64,000 bases of DNA from CAVYWD01 sp963772225 (GTDB taxonomy: Bacteria > Myxococcota > Myxococcia > Myxococcales > UBA5297): the NCBI GenBank assembly GCA_963772225.1, contig CAVYWD010000002.1, positions 310,001 to 374,000 of the forward strand. The letters run 5' to 3'. The translations under genes and the position numbers were made by a program. Below are positions 56,201 to 64,000 of the stretch, in pieces. Every line of letters begins with the position of its first letter. The stretch's first letter is position 1. The notes below the pieces were generated by a model, which made no database searches, had not been told where the DNA came from, and saw only the letters and a list, made by a program, of their open reading frames with translations.

Positions 56201-56965
56201 ATGCTGCTGGCGCTCGACGTGGGCAATACGAACATCACCGTCGGTGTATTCGAGGGCGACAAGCTGGTCGATCAGTGGCGCATGGAGACCTCCTCGCGCA
56301 AGACCGCCGACGAGTACGGCATCCTGCTCATCCAGATGTTCGCCCATTCCGGCGTCGACCCTCGGCAAGTCGACGCGGTGGCCGTCTCCTCGGTCGTGCC
56401 GCCGATGCAGATGGCGCTGCGAGCCATGGCCCGGCGCTACTTTCGGAGCGAGCCGCTCTTCGTCGGCCCGGGCGTGCGAACCGGGATGCCGGTGCTCTAC
56501 GACAACCCCGCCGAGGTGGGCGCGGACCGGATCGTCAACGCGGTGGCCGCCTATGAGCGTCACAAGAGCTCTCTCATCATCGTCGACTTCGGCACCGCTA
56601 CCACGTTCGACGCCGTCTCGCCGCGGGGTGAGTACCTGGGCGGGTCCATCTGCCCTGGCATCAGTATCAGCATGGACGCGCTCTTCGTCTCCGCCTCCAA
56701 GCTCCCGCGCGTGGAGTTCAAGCGCCCGGATCGGGTCGTCGGAAGAAACACCGTGGCCAGCATTCAGTCGGGCCTGGTCTTCGGATACGTGGGATTGGTC
56801 GACGGCGTGTGCACCCGGATGACGGCGGAGATGGGCGGTCGCCCCAAGGTCATCGCCACCGGAGGGCTCGCGACCCTCATCGCCGGCGAGTCGCAGCACA
56901 TCTCCGAGGTCGACGAGTTTCTCACCCTCGACGGTTTGAGAATCATCTATGAGCGAAACCGCTGA
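56201..56965 (+). CDS. coaX: Type III pantothenate kinase CoaX
   Basis: First step of coenzyme A synthesis. It has 254 aa. Conserved motifs are LLALDVGNTNITVGVFEG, the catalytic/pantothenate region NPAEVGADRIVNAVAAY, IIVDFGTATTFDAV and GGSICPGISIS. The ATG at 56201 follows GAGGTGAG. It overlaps the next gene by 17 bp. Confidence 0.95.
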   Translation: MLLALDVGNTNITVGVFEGDKLVDQWRMETSSRKTADEYGILLIQMFAHSGVDPRQVDAVAVSSVVPPMQMALRAMARRYFRSEPLFVGPGVRTGMPVLYDNPAEVGADRIVNAVAAYERHKSSLIIVDFGTATTFDAVSPRGEYLGGSICPGISISMDALFVSASKLPRVEFKRPDRVVGRNTVASIQSGLVFGYVGLVDGVCTRMTAEMGGRPKVIATGGLATLIAGESQHISEVDEFLTLDGLRIIYERNR

Positions 56966-58109
56966 CGCATCGACCGCGGACGCCGCGGAGCCGGCCGCCG
57001 ACCCGCTGGCCTCCGTCCCGCCGCTCTCCCCCGAGCGGCTCCCACCGAACTTCCGCAAGCACGTCGACCCCGCGTCCCCAGTGGCGATGCGCGGAATGGC
57101 GGCGCGCGGAATGGTCCCGCTCAATCCAGCCGACATGTGCCACTGCCTGGCCATGCTCGCAGGCGATCCCGACGCGGGCGTCGTCGCTTCAGCGCGCAAG
57201 ACCGCGGGGGGCCTCCCCGAGAAAATCCTCATCGCGGGCTTGCGGGACGAAGGCCAAAGCCCGCGCGCGCTCCACTTTTTTGCCGAGGTGCTGGCCGGCA
57301 AGGACGGCTTGCTCGAGGCGATAGTCCTCAACAACGTTTCTCACGACCTCACCGTCGCGCAGATCGCCGCGACCTCCTCCAGCGCGAAGCTGTTGGAGGT
57401 CATCTCCGGCAACCAGCTGCGCATCCTTCGCGACGAGCGCGTCCTGCGCGCGTTGGTGACGAACCCGTCCACCTCCAAGGCCGTCGTCGACCTGACCTGC
57501 GACTTCGCGGTGCGCTCGGGTCTCGTCCTCGCCGACCTTCCGCAGATGGTCGAGGCTCACGTCCGCGTCCACGGCGCTCCGCCCGCAGCGCCCAACTCCG
57601 CCGAGGCGCAAGAGCAGGCCCAGAACACGGCGGTCGCCCTCATCGCCGAGTTTGGAGACGCTCTCACGGACAACGCCGCGCCTCCCATGGAGGATGGGCG
57701 CCGCTTGAACCTCTCTCAGCGCATCCTGAAGATGAACGTCACTGAGCGCATCAAGCTCGCGACGCTGGGGAACAAAGAAGCGCGCACCATGCTCATGCGC
57801 GACCCGAATCGCCTCGTCACCCTCGCCGTCGTCAACAGCCCCCGGATCACCGACCCGGAGGTGTTGACGCTCGCCCACTCCAGGACGTGTCCCGAGGACG
57901 TTCTCCGGGTGATCTACATGGCCCGAGAGTGGACGCGGCAATACCCGATCAAGCTGGCGCTCGTGAAGAACCCCAAGGTTCCGCTGGCGACCGCCATGCG
58001 CTTCCTCTCGACCCTCCGGGAAGCCGAGGTGAAGGATCTGGCCTTCAACAAGAACATCCCGACCGCGGTCCGGATGCAGGCCAAGAAGATCGTCGACAAG
58101 CGAAAGTGA
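56949..58109 (+). CDS. Helical repeat protein, unknown function
   Basis: 386 aa, no signal peptide or membrane helix. An acidic Ala/Pro-rich N-terminus is followed by repeated helix pairs resembling HEAT or DUF2336-type repeats. Examples are AIVLNNVSHDLTVAQIAATS, VLRALVTNPSTSKAVVDLTC, TLAVVNSPRITDPEVLTLAH and LALVKNPKVPLATAMRFLST. The recurring VxNP or VxNS motif marks each repeat. Overlap with coaX implies coupled translation. I do not recognise a function. Confidence 0.7.
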   Translation: MSETADASTADAAEPAADPLASVPPLSPERLPPNFRKHVDPASPVAMRGMAARGMVPLNPADMCHCLAMLAGDPDAGVVASARKTAGGLPEKILIAGLRDEGQSPRALHFFAEVLAGKDGLLEAIVLNNVSHDLTVAQIAATSSSAKLLEVISGNQLRILRDERVLRALVTNPSTSKAVVDLTCDFAVRSGLVLADLPQMVEAHVRVHGAPPAAPNSAEAQEQAQNTAVALIAEFGDALTDNAAPPMEDGRRLNLSQRILKMNVTERIKLATLGNKEARTMLMRDPNRLVTLAVVNSPRITDPEVLTLAHSRTCPEDVLRVIYMAREWTRQYPIKLALVKNPKVPLATAMRFLSTLREAEVKDLAFNKNIPTAVRMQAKKIVDKRK

Positions 58110-58123
58110 CGAGACCAGCCGCG

Positions 58124-59782
58124 TCAGCTCGCCGCGGCCTCCTCTTCTTGCTTGAGCTCGGCATCGCCCGAAGAGCCTTCGTCGAGCATCGACAGGGCAA
58201 CGGCGAGCGCCTTCTTCGTCTTCTCGCGCAGCTTTTCGTCGAGCTTGATCTTCTGGTAGGCCTTGACCACGCGGTCTTCGTTCTTGGAGGCGGCTGCTTC
58301 GAGCTCGGAGATGCGGGCCCTCAAGACCAAGGCCTCCTCGTCGAGCTGGGCCGCCCGCGCCGCGTCAGACCCCAGGCGCTCGGCATCCGCGCGCATCGCG
58401 CTGAGGTCGGCATCGCGAGCCGAGAGCTCGCCGCGGACTCTCTCCAGCTCGGCCCCGGTCGCCTGCGCGTCGGCGCGGGCTGCCTCGGCGGCCCGGTCGA
58501 GCTCGGCATTCGCCTCCTGGGCGCGCTCGAGCTCGCCCTGCGCTGCGGCCAGGTCTGCGGCGATCTGGCGCGATTCGTCCTTGGATTGAGCGAGCGCGGC
58601 GTCGAGCCTCTTGCGATCGGCGGAGAAGGCCTCGGCGCGCTGATTCTGGGTCTTGATTTGGGCGTCGCGCTTGGCGAGATCGGTCGTGAGCTCGCTCACC
58701 CGCTGGTCGAGCACGAGCTCCTTGTCCTTCACCTCGACGAGCTCCCGCTCGCGCTCGGTGAGGTCCTGCTTGAGCCGGAGGAGCTCCTTGTCCTTTCGGC
58801 TGGCCTGCTCGCGCAGGGCGTAGAACTCCTTGTCCTTGCCCCCCGCGGTGGAGCGGACGGCCTCGAGCTCGTTGGTCTTGGCTGCGACCTCGTCCTCGAG
58901 GTCGCGCGTCCGCGACTCCAGCTCCTGAACACGCTCGCGGAGCGCCCGAAGCTCGGCGTCGTCGAATGCTGCGGCGGCAGGGGAGGGCGAGCGCGGGGTT
59001 CTCACCGCACCGGCCGGGGGCGGCGGCGGCGAGCCCTCGGGGGCCTCGACGATCGGGTCGAGGGCGTCGAGCGCGATCTCTTCGGGGACCTCGACCCTCG
59101 AGTCGTCCAGCTCGAGCAGCGGCTCGGCTTCGACCTCGGAAGCGGATGGATTGTCGAGCTCGAGCAAGGGCTCCGAGCTGGCGCCGACCGGCGGCGGCTC
59201 CTCGAGCAGGCCTTCGTCGAGCGAAGGGTCGGCCTCGGGGGAAGCGATGGCCGCCTCGTTCGACAGTGTCCCGAACGCAGCGTCGAGCATGTCGAGGTCT
59301 GGATCGCCCGCGCGGGTCTCGGCCGCGGAGGTCAGTGGCTCGTCCTCGCCCAGGCTCGTCAACCCCAGCGATTCGTCCTCTTCCAGGACCAGGTCGGCGG
59401 AGTCGGTGCGAGGAAGCCCGATGAGGGCGCCGACCTTCTCGAGCAGAGCGTGGAACTCGAACGGCTTCTTGAGGTAATCCTCCGCCCGAGCCTTGAGGCG
59501 CTTGTGGCTCTCGAAGCCCTCGGGGTCCTTTCCGGTGATGATAATGGGGATCTTCTTGAGCTCCTCATCCTTCTTGAGCTTGCCGCAGACGATATAGCCG
59601 CTCTGCCCCGCAGAGAGCTCCACCGCGAGAACGACTAGATCGGGCCGCTCGCGTTTGACCAGGTCGATGGAGGCTTTGCCGTCGGAGCTCTCGAAGACCG
59701 AGAACCCGCGCGCCTCGAAGTCCGCGCGAATTCGCAGCGAGAACGCGGTGTCGCTCTCGATTAGGACGATCTTCTTGGACAT
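58124..59782 (-). CDS. FrzS-like social-motility protein: atypical receiver plus coiled coil
   Basis: 552 aa, close to Myxococcus FrzS in length and plan. The receiver opens MSKKIVLIESDTAFSLRIRA. The usual phospho-Asp position reads Ala in DLVVLAVELSAGQSGY, so phosphorylation is unlikely. YIVCGKLKKDEELKKIPIII and YLKKPFEFHALLEKVGALIG are FrzS-like. A linker of acidic and Pro-rich segments follows (about 130-290), then a long coiled coil (about 300-520). The C-terminal tail is KKALAVALSMLDEGSSGDAE. FrzS shuttles between poles to control type IV pilus motility. Confidence 0.82.
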   Translation of the reverse strand: MSKKIVLIESDTAFSLRIRADFEARGFSVFESSDGKASIDLVKRERPDLVVLAVELSAGQSGYIVCGKLKKDEELKKIPIIITGKDPEGFESHKRLKARAEDYLKKPFEFHALLEKVGALIGLPRTDSADLVLEEDESLGLTSLGEDEPLTSAAETRAGDPDLDMLDAAFGTLSNEAAIASPEADPSLDEGLLEEPPPVGASSEPLLELDNPSASEVEAEPLLELDDSRVEVPEEIALDALDPIVEAPEGSPPPPPAGAVRTPRSPSPAAAAFDDAELRALRERVQELESRTRDLEDEVAAKTNELEAVRSTAGGKDKEFYALREQASRKDKELLRLKQDLTERERELVEVKDKELVLDQRVSELTTDLAKRDAQIKTQNQRAEAFSADRKRLDAALAQSKDESRQIAADLAAAQGELERAQEANAELDRAAEAARADAQATGAELERVRGELSARDADLSAMRADAERLGSDAARAAQLDEEALVLRARISELEAAASKNEDRVVKAYQKIKLDEKLREKTKKALAVALSMLDEGSSGDAELKQEEEAAAS

Positions 59783-59943
59783 GGAGCGTTGCCTCAGAGG
59801 AGAGGTCAGAAGACGTGCCGATGGTAGTTGGGCAGATCGGGGAAGTCAACGAACCGGCCATCGCTTCCGAGCGCGAAAAACCGCGAAAACCCCGGGGGTT
59901 CGGCAAGCCGGACCTTTCGGGAGCGAGCGGCGGGTTCAGGCGT

Positions 59944-60753
59944 TCACCGCGCGTCGGGCTTTCCATCGGCTGAGTCGAGCATCTTGAGGATGTCGCTCTC
60001 GTCGAGGTCGCTGACGAGCGAATAGGTGATCCCCTGCTTCTGCCAAATGGCGACGTTGTAGCCGCGCTGATTGGCGAGCAGGACATCGCGGTCGACGACC
60101 CTGCGAGCGCCGGGCAGATCGACGTTCCCGGCGCCGATGACGAAAAGCGAGACCCGCCGCTGGCCCTGTCCGGCGAAGCGCAACAACGCGGCCTGCCGGC
60201 CCTGCCACGCGGAGATCCGGCCGCCGACCAGGCTGGCATTGCGCAAGTCTGGGAGAGCCGTCGGAGAGAAGTCGACCTTCCCGCTGAACCACGACCGCAC
60301 GTTGGGCAGCACCGAGTCTCGGATTTCCAGGGGGAGATCGCGCTGGTGCCAGATCACCGCGTCGCTGACCATCTCGCTGGCGCGTTCCTGAATGAGATAC
60401 TCGCGAACCACGAGGGCCAGCGACGCAGCAGTCGCGGCCGCTGCGACCGACCACGCCAGCGAGGGGCGGAGCGTTCGCCATCGCCGCCGGCGGGTCTCCA
60501 GCGCCAACCCCGCGGCAATGCTTCTTCGAAGAGCCTCAGGAGCCCCGGCGTTGCCTGTCGAGCCCGCTCGGCGCACCCTGGACCGAAAGGCGCGGGCGAA
60601 CGCGACCACTTCCCGACAGCCCGCGCACTCTGCGATGTGCGCCTCGATCTCCTCGCGCTCGGCTCCTTCGAGCTCCCCGTCGACGTAGGGATGAAGCGAG
60701 GTCTCCAGCTCTTCACAGGTCATCGAGGCCCCGACGCTGCTGACGCCGATCAT
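59944..60753 (-). CDS. Zinc-finger anti-sigma factor
   Basis: 269 aa transmembrane regulator. The N-terminal zf-HC2 domain has MTCEELETSLHPYVDGELEG and HIAECAGCREVV, the His-x3-Cys-x2-Cys zinc motif. One membrane helix (about 100-118, SLAWSVAAAATAASLALVVR) leads to an extracytoplasmic domain. Within it, RRVSLFVIGAGNVDLPGARR and RGYNVAIWQKQGITYSLVSD recall other myxobacterial anti-sigma factors. It lies 53 bp after the ECF sigma gene. Start at 60753 (MIGVSS) or 60723 (MTCEEL); neither has a clear ribosome site. The 161-bp gap to frzS (59783-59943) holds GC/A-rich short repeats and no clear promoter. Confidence 0.85.
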   Translation of the reverse strand: MIGVSSVGASMTCEELETSLHPYVDGELEGAEREEIEAHIAECAGCREVVAFARAFRSRVRRAGSTGNAGAPEALRRSIAAGLALETRRRRWRTLRPSLAWSVAAAATAASLALVVREYLIQERASEMVSDAVIWHQRDLPLEIRDSVLPNVRSWFSGKVDFSPTALPDLRNASLVGGRISAWQGRQAALLRFAGQGQRRVSLFVIGAGNVDLPGARRVVDRDVLLANQRGYNVAIWQKQGITYSLVSDLDESDILKMLDSADGKPDAR

Positions 60754-60806
60754 GGGATCGAACCTGAGTATGAACCTTGGCCCCGGCCGGTTGGCAAGCC
60801 CGAAGG

Positions 60807-61451
60807 CTACCGTCCGGCACCCGCTCGCCGCCGCCGAAATTCGTTCAGGTCGGCGGGGGCGCCCTCTTCCTTCACGACCCCGCTCTCCTCCGCGTACCGC
60901 TTCAGCATCTTCTGCAGGAGCTTTCGTCCGCGGTAGAGGCGGCTCATCACCGTGCCCACCGGGCAGGCGAGGATCTCCGCGATTTCCTTGTAGGAGAACT
61001 CCTGGAGGTCGGCCAGGATCACGACCAGGCGGAAGTCGAGGGGCAGCGTGTCGATCGCGCCGAGGATGTCGTCGGAGAGCAATCGGTCGAAGAAGTACTG
61101 CTCCGGGTTGGCGGCATACTCGGTGGCGTCGCGGGAGATGAAGCGCTCGTGAACGGTGTCTCGCTCGCTCCCCTCGACGACCGAGCGCTCTTTCACTCGG
61201 CGCCGATAGCGGTTGATGAACGTGTTGGTCAGAATCTTGAAAAGCCAAGCCTTGATGTTGGTGCCGCGTTCGAACTTGTCGAAGAAGCGGTAGGCCCGCA
61301 GGAAGGTGTCCTGGACGAGGTCCTCGGCGTCGCGCTCGTTCTTCGTCAACCGCAGCGCCGCGGAGTACATGGGGTCGAGATGCTCGAGCGCGAGCACCTC
61401 GAACTCCCCTTTCGTACGGTTGTCCTGCCGGAAATCGAGCATCGACACCAT
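60807..61451 (-). CDS. ECF sigma factor (RpoE-like)
   Basis: 214 aa from the ATG at 61451 (MVSMLDFRQDN); MLDF at 61442 is equally possible, and a longer frame to 61565 is unlikely. Region 2 has HLDPMYSAALRLTKNERDAE, DLVQDTFLRAYRFFDKFERG and NIKAWLFKILTNTFINRYRR. Region 4 has LPLDFRLVVILADLQEFSYK and CPVGTVMSRLYRGRKLLQK. It is paired with the adjacent anti-sigma gene. The sequence closely resembles the Myxococcus RpoE1 type as I recall it. Confidence 0.92.
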   Translation of the reverse strand: MVSMLDFRQDNRTKGEFEVLALEHLDPMYSAALRLTKNERDAEDLVQDTFLRAYRFFDKFERGTNIKAWLFKILTNTFINRYRRRVKERSVVEGSERDTVHERFISRDATEYAANPEQYFFDRLLSDDILGAIDTLPLDFRLVVILADLQEFSYKEIAEILACPVGTVMSRLYRGRKLLQKMLKRYAEESGVVKEEGAPADLNEFRRRRAGAGR

Positions 61452-61479
61452 CCGGGGTTTGGACTGTTCGACCGAAGAT

Positions 61480-61507
61480 AGATTAGCCACCCTTGCGTAC
61501 CTTCCAA
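61480..61507 (-). promoter_or_regulatory. Weak promoter candidate for the ECF sigma gene
   Basis: TTGGAA, a 16-bp spacer and TAATCT on the minus strand. The leader would be about 22 nt. A GGAACTT that resembles an ECF -35 lies further upstream but lacks a matching -10. Confidence 0.3.
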
Positions 61508-61619
61508 CTGCGGCCGCCCGCCCGCCATTCCCGCGCTCGCCCGCTCGGTCGCCCCGGGACGCCAAGTTCCCGCTGACTTTGAATATTTGTAACGCCGCTG
61601 CACCTCGGTTGTTCCCGGC

Positions 61620-62696
61620 TCAATCGAGGCCGCGCTGGTAAAGGTCGTCTTCCGAGAGGCCGAGGAAGTGGCCGACCTCGTGGATGAGGGTGATGCCGAT
61701 CTGCTCGATGAGCTCCTCCCGCGACCGCGCAAAGCGCTGAATGTTTTTCTGGTAGAGGGTGATCTGGCTCGGGTAGTGGGCCCACGGATCGCCCAGGGTG
61801 CGCTCGGTGAGCGCGGGGCCCGCGAAGAGTCCCAGTAACACCGGGGGGAGCGGCGGCTCGCTGGCTCGCAGGTCTTCCTCCCTGGGCAGCTCCTGGGCGA
61901 CGATGGAGACGTTCGTCAGATAGCGTTTCACCCGGTCCGGGAGGCTGTCGAGCGCGTCCTTGATGGCCCGGTCGAACGACTCGGGCGTGAGCTCGACGGG
62001 CGGGGGGAAGTCCTCGGGCGCGTGCTTGCGGGCGAGCTGAAAGTGCTTGCGCGCCAGCGGCCAATTTCCCGATCGCTCGGCGACGAGGCCGAGGTAGTGA
62101 TGGGCCCAGGCCTCCGTGGGCTGCGTCTCCAAGACGCGCTCGAACTGCTTCTGGGCCTCGTTGAAGCGGCACAAGTCAAACAGCGCGATCCCGCGCTCGA
62201 GGCCGACGTCGGGGTCCTCGGGGGCGAGCGCTGCGGCCCGGTCCAGCGTCCTAAGCGCCCTGCGAGCGTCGCCGAGCTTGTTGAGCGCCGCCCCTCCCAG
62301 GAGCAGCAGCTCGAGCTCGTGCTCGCCGTCGCCGAGCCTGCGCGCCAGCGCGAGGCCTCGCTCGGCCAAGTCGAGCGCGTCCTCGAGAGACTCGCGCTCC
62401 TCGCCCAGCTCATGCACGAGGAGGTCGATGGCGCCGTGCAATATCCCGAGATCCTCCGGGGCGCTTCGGAGCGCCAAGCGGTAGGCCTCGTGGGCGTCGT
62501 CAGGGCGCCCGAGCGCCGCGAGCGCCGCCGCGCGAAAATGGAGGCCCGCGGTCGATTGAGGATCCTCGGCGAGCGCCTGCTCGGCCAGCGATAGCGCGCG
62601 CTCGGCATCGCCTCGCTCGAAGGCTTCGTCGGCCTGATCCAGCAGATCCTCGGGGCCGTCAGTTCTCGAGCTTTTCGGCGCGCCGCGTCTGGCCAT
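61620..62696 (-). CDS. TPR protein fused to a C-terminal zincin metallopeptidase domain
   Basis: 358 aa from the ATG at 62696 (AAGG upstream). The N-terminal two thirds are TPR repeats (EDLLDQADEAFERGDAERAL, RALRTLDRAAALAPEDPDVG, KQFERVLETQPTEAWAHHYL). The C-terminal domain matches the minimal zincin (PF06262) type, with AIKDALDSLPDRVKRYLTNV, ITLYQKNIQRFARSREELIE and the active-site HEVGH with final LSEDDLYQRGLD. Normally this domain is a stand-alone protein of about 110-130 aa, so the TPR fusion is notable. Likely a cytoplasmic peptidase of unknown substrate. The 168-bp gap downstream (61452-61619) carries the sigma promoter. Confidence 0.82.
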   Translation of the reverse strand: MARRGAPKSSRTDGPEDLLDQADEAFERGDAERALSLAEQALAEDPQSTAGLHFRAAALAALGRPDDAHEAYRLALRSAPEDLGILHGAIDLLVHELGEERESLEDALDLAERGLALARRLGDGEHELELLLLGGAALNKLGDARRALRTLDRAAALAPEDPDVGLERGIALFDLCRFNEAQKQFERVLETQPTEAWAHHYLGLVAERSGNWPLARKHFQLARKHAPEDFPPPVELTPESFDRAIKDALDSLPDRVKRYLTNVSIVAQELPREEDLRASEPPLPPVLLGLFAGPALTERTLGDPWAHYPSQITLYQKNIQRFARSREELIEQIGITLIHEVGHFLGLSEDDLYQRGLD

Positions 62697-62806
62697 GAGA
62701 GCCTTGAAGCGTAGCAGAGTCCTCCTTCCGACAGTCGACAATTTCTGGGGCGCACATCCACGGAGGGGGACGGCCGCCAACACCGGTGCTAGGCTCTCGA
62801 TTCGCC

Positions 62807-63166
62807 GTGAAGATACTCATCGTCGACGACGATCCGGACCTGAACGAGCTCCTGGCCCTCTTCCTTCAGAAGAACGGCTGCGACGTCCACACAGCGGGCG
62901 ACCCTCTCCAGGCGCTGGACCTGTTGGAGCGCGTCCCAGACATCGGCATGGTGGTCACCGACTTCCAGATGCCTCATCTGGATGGCATCGGCTTCATGCA
63001 GGCGCTTCGAAAAGACCCGCGCCGGAAGAACCTCCCCATCGTCATGATCACCGGCTACCCCGACGACCATCGAGCGGAGCTCTCGATGCGCACCGGTGCG
63101 GCCTACTTTCTTCCCAAGCCCATCGACTTCGACCAGCTGCTCGCGCTCGTCAAGTTTGCCGAGTAG
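62807..63166 (+). CDS. Stand-alone receiver-domain response regulator
   Basis: 119 aa from GTG at 62807 (a GTG at 62786 is possible; neither has a clear ribosome site). It has Asp pair ILIVDDDPDLNE, phospho-acceptor Asp in MVVTDFQMPHLDG, Thr in IVMITGYPDD and Lys in YFLPKPIDFDQL. No output domain and no adjacent kinase. Divergent from the zincin gene. Confidence 0.88.
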   Translation: MKILIVDDDPDLNELLALFLQKNGCDVHTAGDPLQALDLLERVPDIGMVVTDFQMPHLDGIGFMQALRKDPRRKNLPIVMITGYPDDHRAELSMRTGAAYFLPKPIDFDQLLALVKFAE

Positions 63167-63174
63167 ACGCGCGC

Positions 63175-63202
63175 TTGACGCAGGGGATCGAGCGGTTAGA
63201 TT
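63175..63202 (+). promoter_or_regulatory. Sigma-70-type promoter of groEL
   Basis: TTGACG, a 16-bp spacer, TAGATT (4 of 6). The -10 abuts and slightly overlaps the CIRCE operator, the expected layout for HrcA repression. Confidence 0.6.
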
Positions 63203-63227
63203 AGCGCTCGCTCTGAGCGAGTGCTAA
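63201..63227 (+). promoter_or_regulatory. CIRCE operator (HrcA site)
   Basis: TTAGCGCTC, 9-nt spacer, GAGTGCTAA: one mismatch to the CIRCE consensus TTAGCACTC-N9-GAGTGCTAA. This predicts heat-shock control by HrcA. Confidence 0.93.
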
Positions 63228-63273
63228 TCGCTCGTCTCGCGAAAAAATAAAACAAATTCAAGGAGGTATGCCG

Positions 63274-64000
<727 letters not shown>

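Noticed and set aside
57887..59638. Plus-strand open frame of about 583 codons opposite frzS
   Set aside because: Leu/Gly/Glu repeats mirror the coiled coil of frzS, and it would overlap the convergent gene ending at 58109.
59880..59930. Rho-independent terminator between the anti-sigma gene and frzS
   Set aside because: AACCCC/GGGGTT can pair only with a one-base loop, and the following T-runs are broken by GC, so it is not a convincing terminator.

Overview
GC-rich (roughly 70 percent by eye) chromosomal segment from a flagellated delta-type bacterium, most likely Myxococcota. The clearest lineage marker is a full-length homologue of FrzS, the Myxococcus social-motility protein with an atypical receiver and coiled coil (58124-59782). 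The ECF sigma factor at 60807-61451 also looks like myxobacterial RpoE1-type factors. No mobile element, CRISPR array or rRNA was seen. Lineage is inferred from protein resemblance only.

Layout. (1) 1-8900, minus strand: flagellar export and switch operon fliL-fliM-fliN-fliO-fliP-fliQ-fliR-flhB-flhA-flhF. (2) 9280-27360, plus strand: an 11-gene chemotaxis operon cheA-cheW-mcp1-(205-aa Cys protein)-mcp2-mcp3-cheB-cheR-cheX-cheY-(160-aa protein). Its three receptors are very large and built from repeated HAMP-like modules. (3) 27404-42771, minus strand: a DUF72 gene, then (read 5' to 3' from 42771) the basal-body, motor and hook operon flgB-flgC-fliE-fliF-fliG-fliH-fliI-(MotE-like)-fliK-flgD-flgE-flbD-motA-motB. 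(4) 42842-45495, minus: an uncharacterised exported protein of the flagellar locus and a sigma-54 activator. (5) 45822-56035: a PilT-type ATPase, three histidine kinases, tRNA-Arg(CCU), a CCA-adding enzyme, a lipoprotein, a CAAX protease and a TPR membrane protein. (6) 56201-64000: coaX, a repeat protein, frzS, anti-sigma and ECF sigma genes, a TPR metallopeptidase, a stand-alone receiver, and groEL behind a near-perfect CIRCE operator without groES.

Regulation. Four good -24/-12 (sigma-54) promoter matches lie upstream of fliL, the 454-aa gene, flgB and the activator gene. A dyad, GTCAGCGC-NN-TGACG, occurs twice upstream of the fliL promoter, exactly 32 bp apart, and once upstream of the 454-aa gene promoter. 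It is a strong candidate for the binding site of the locally encoded activator. Together these give a testable flagellar regulon.

Sequence quality. Ten genes (fliP, fliO, fliH, fliF, the 454-aa gene, mcp1, mcp2, mcp3, the CAAX protease and the TPR protein) are interrupted by 11 apparent single-base insertions. Every one is +1, and removing one base restores a conserved reading in each. In six, the restored sequence at the site is GATC, written here as GATTC or GAATC. I annotate these genes as full-length with a probable sequence error, not as pseudogenes.
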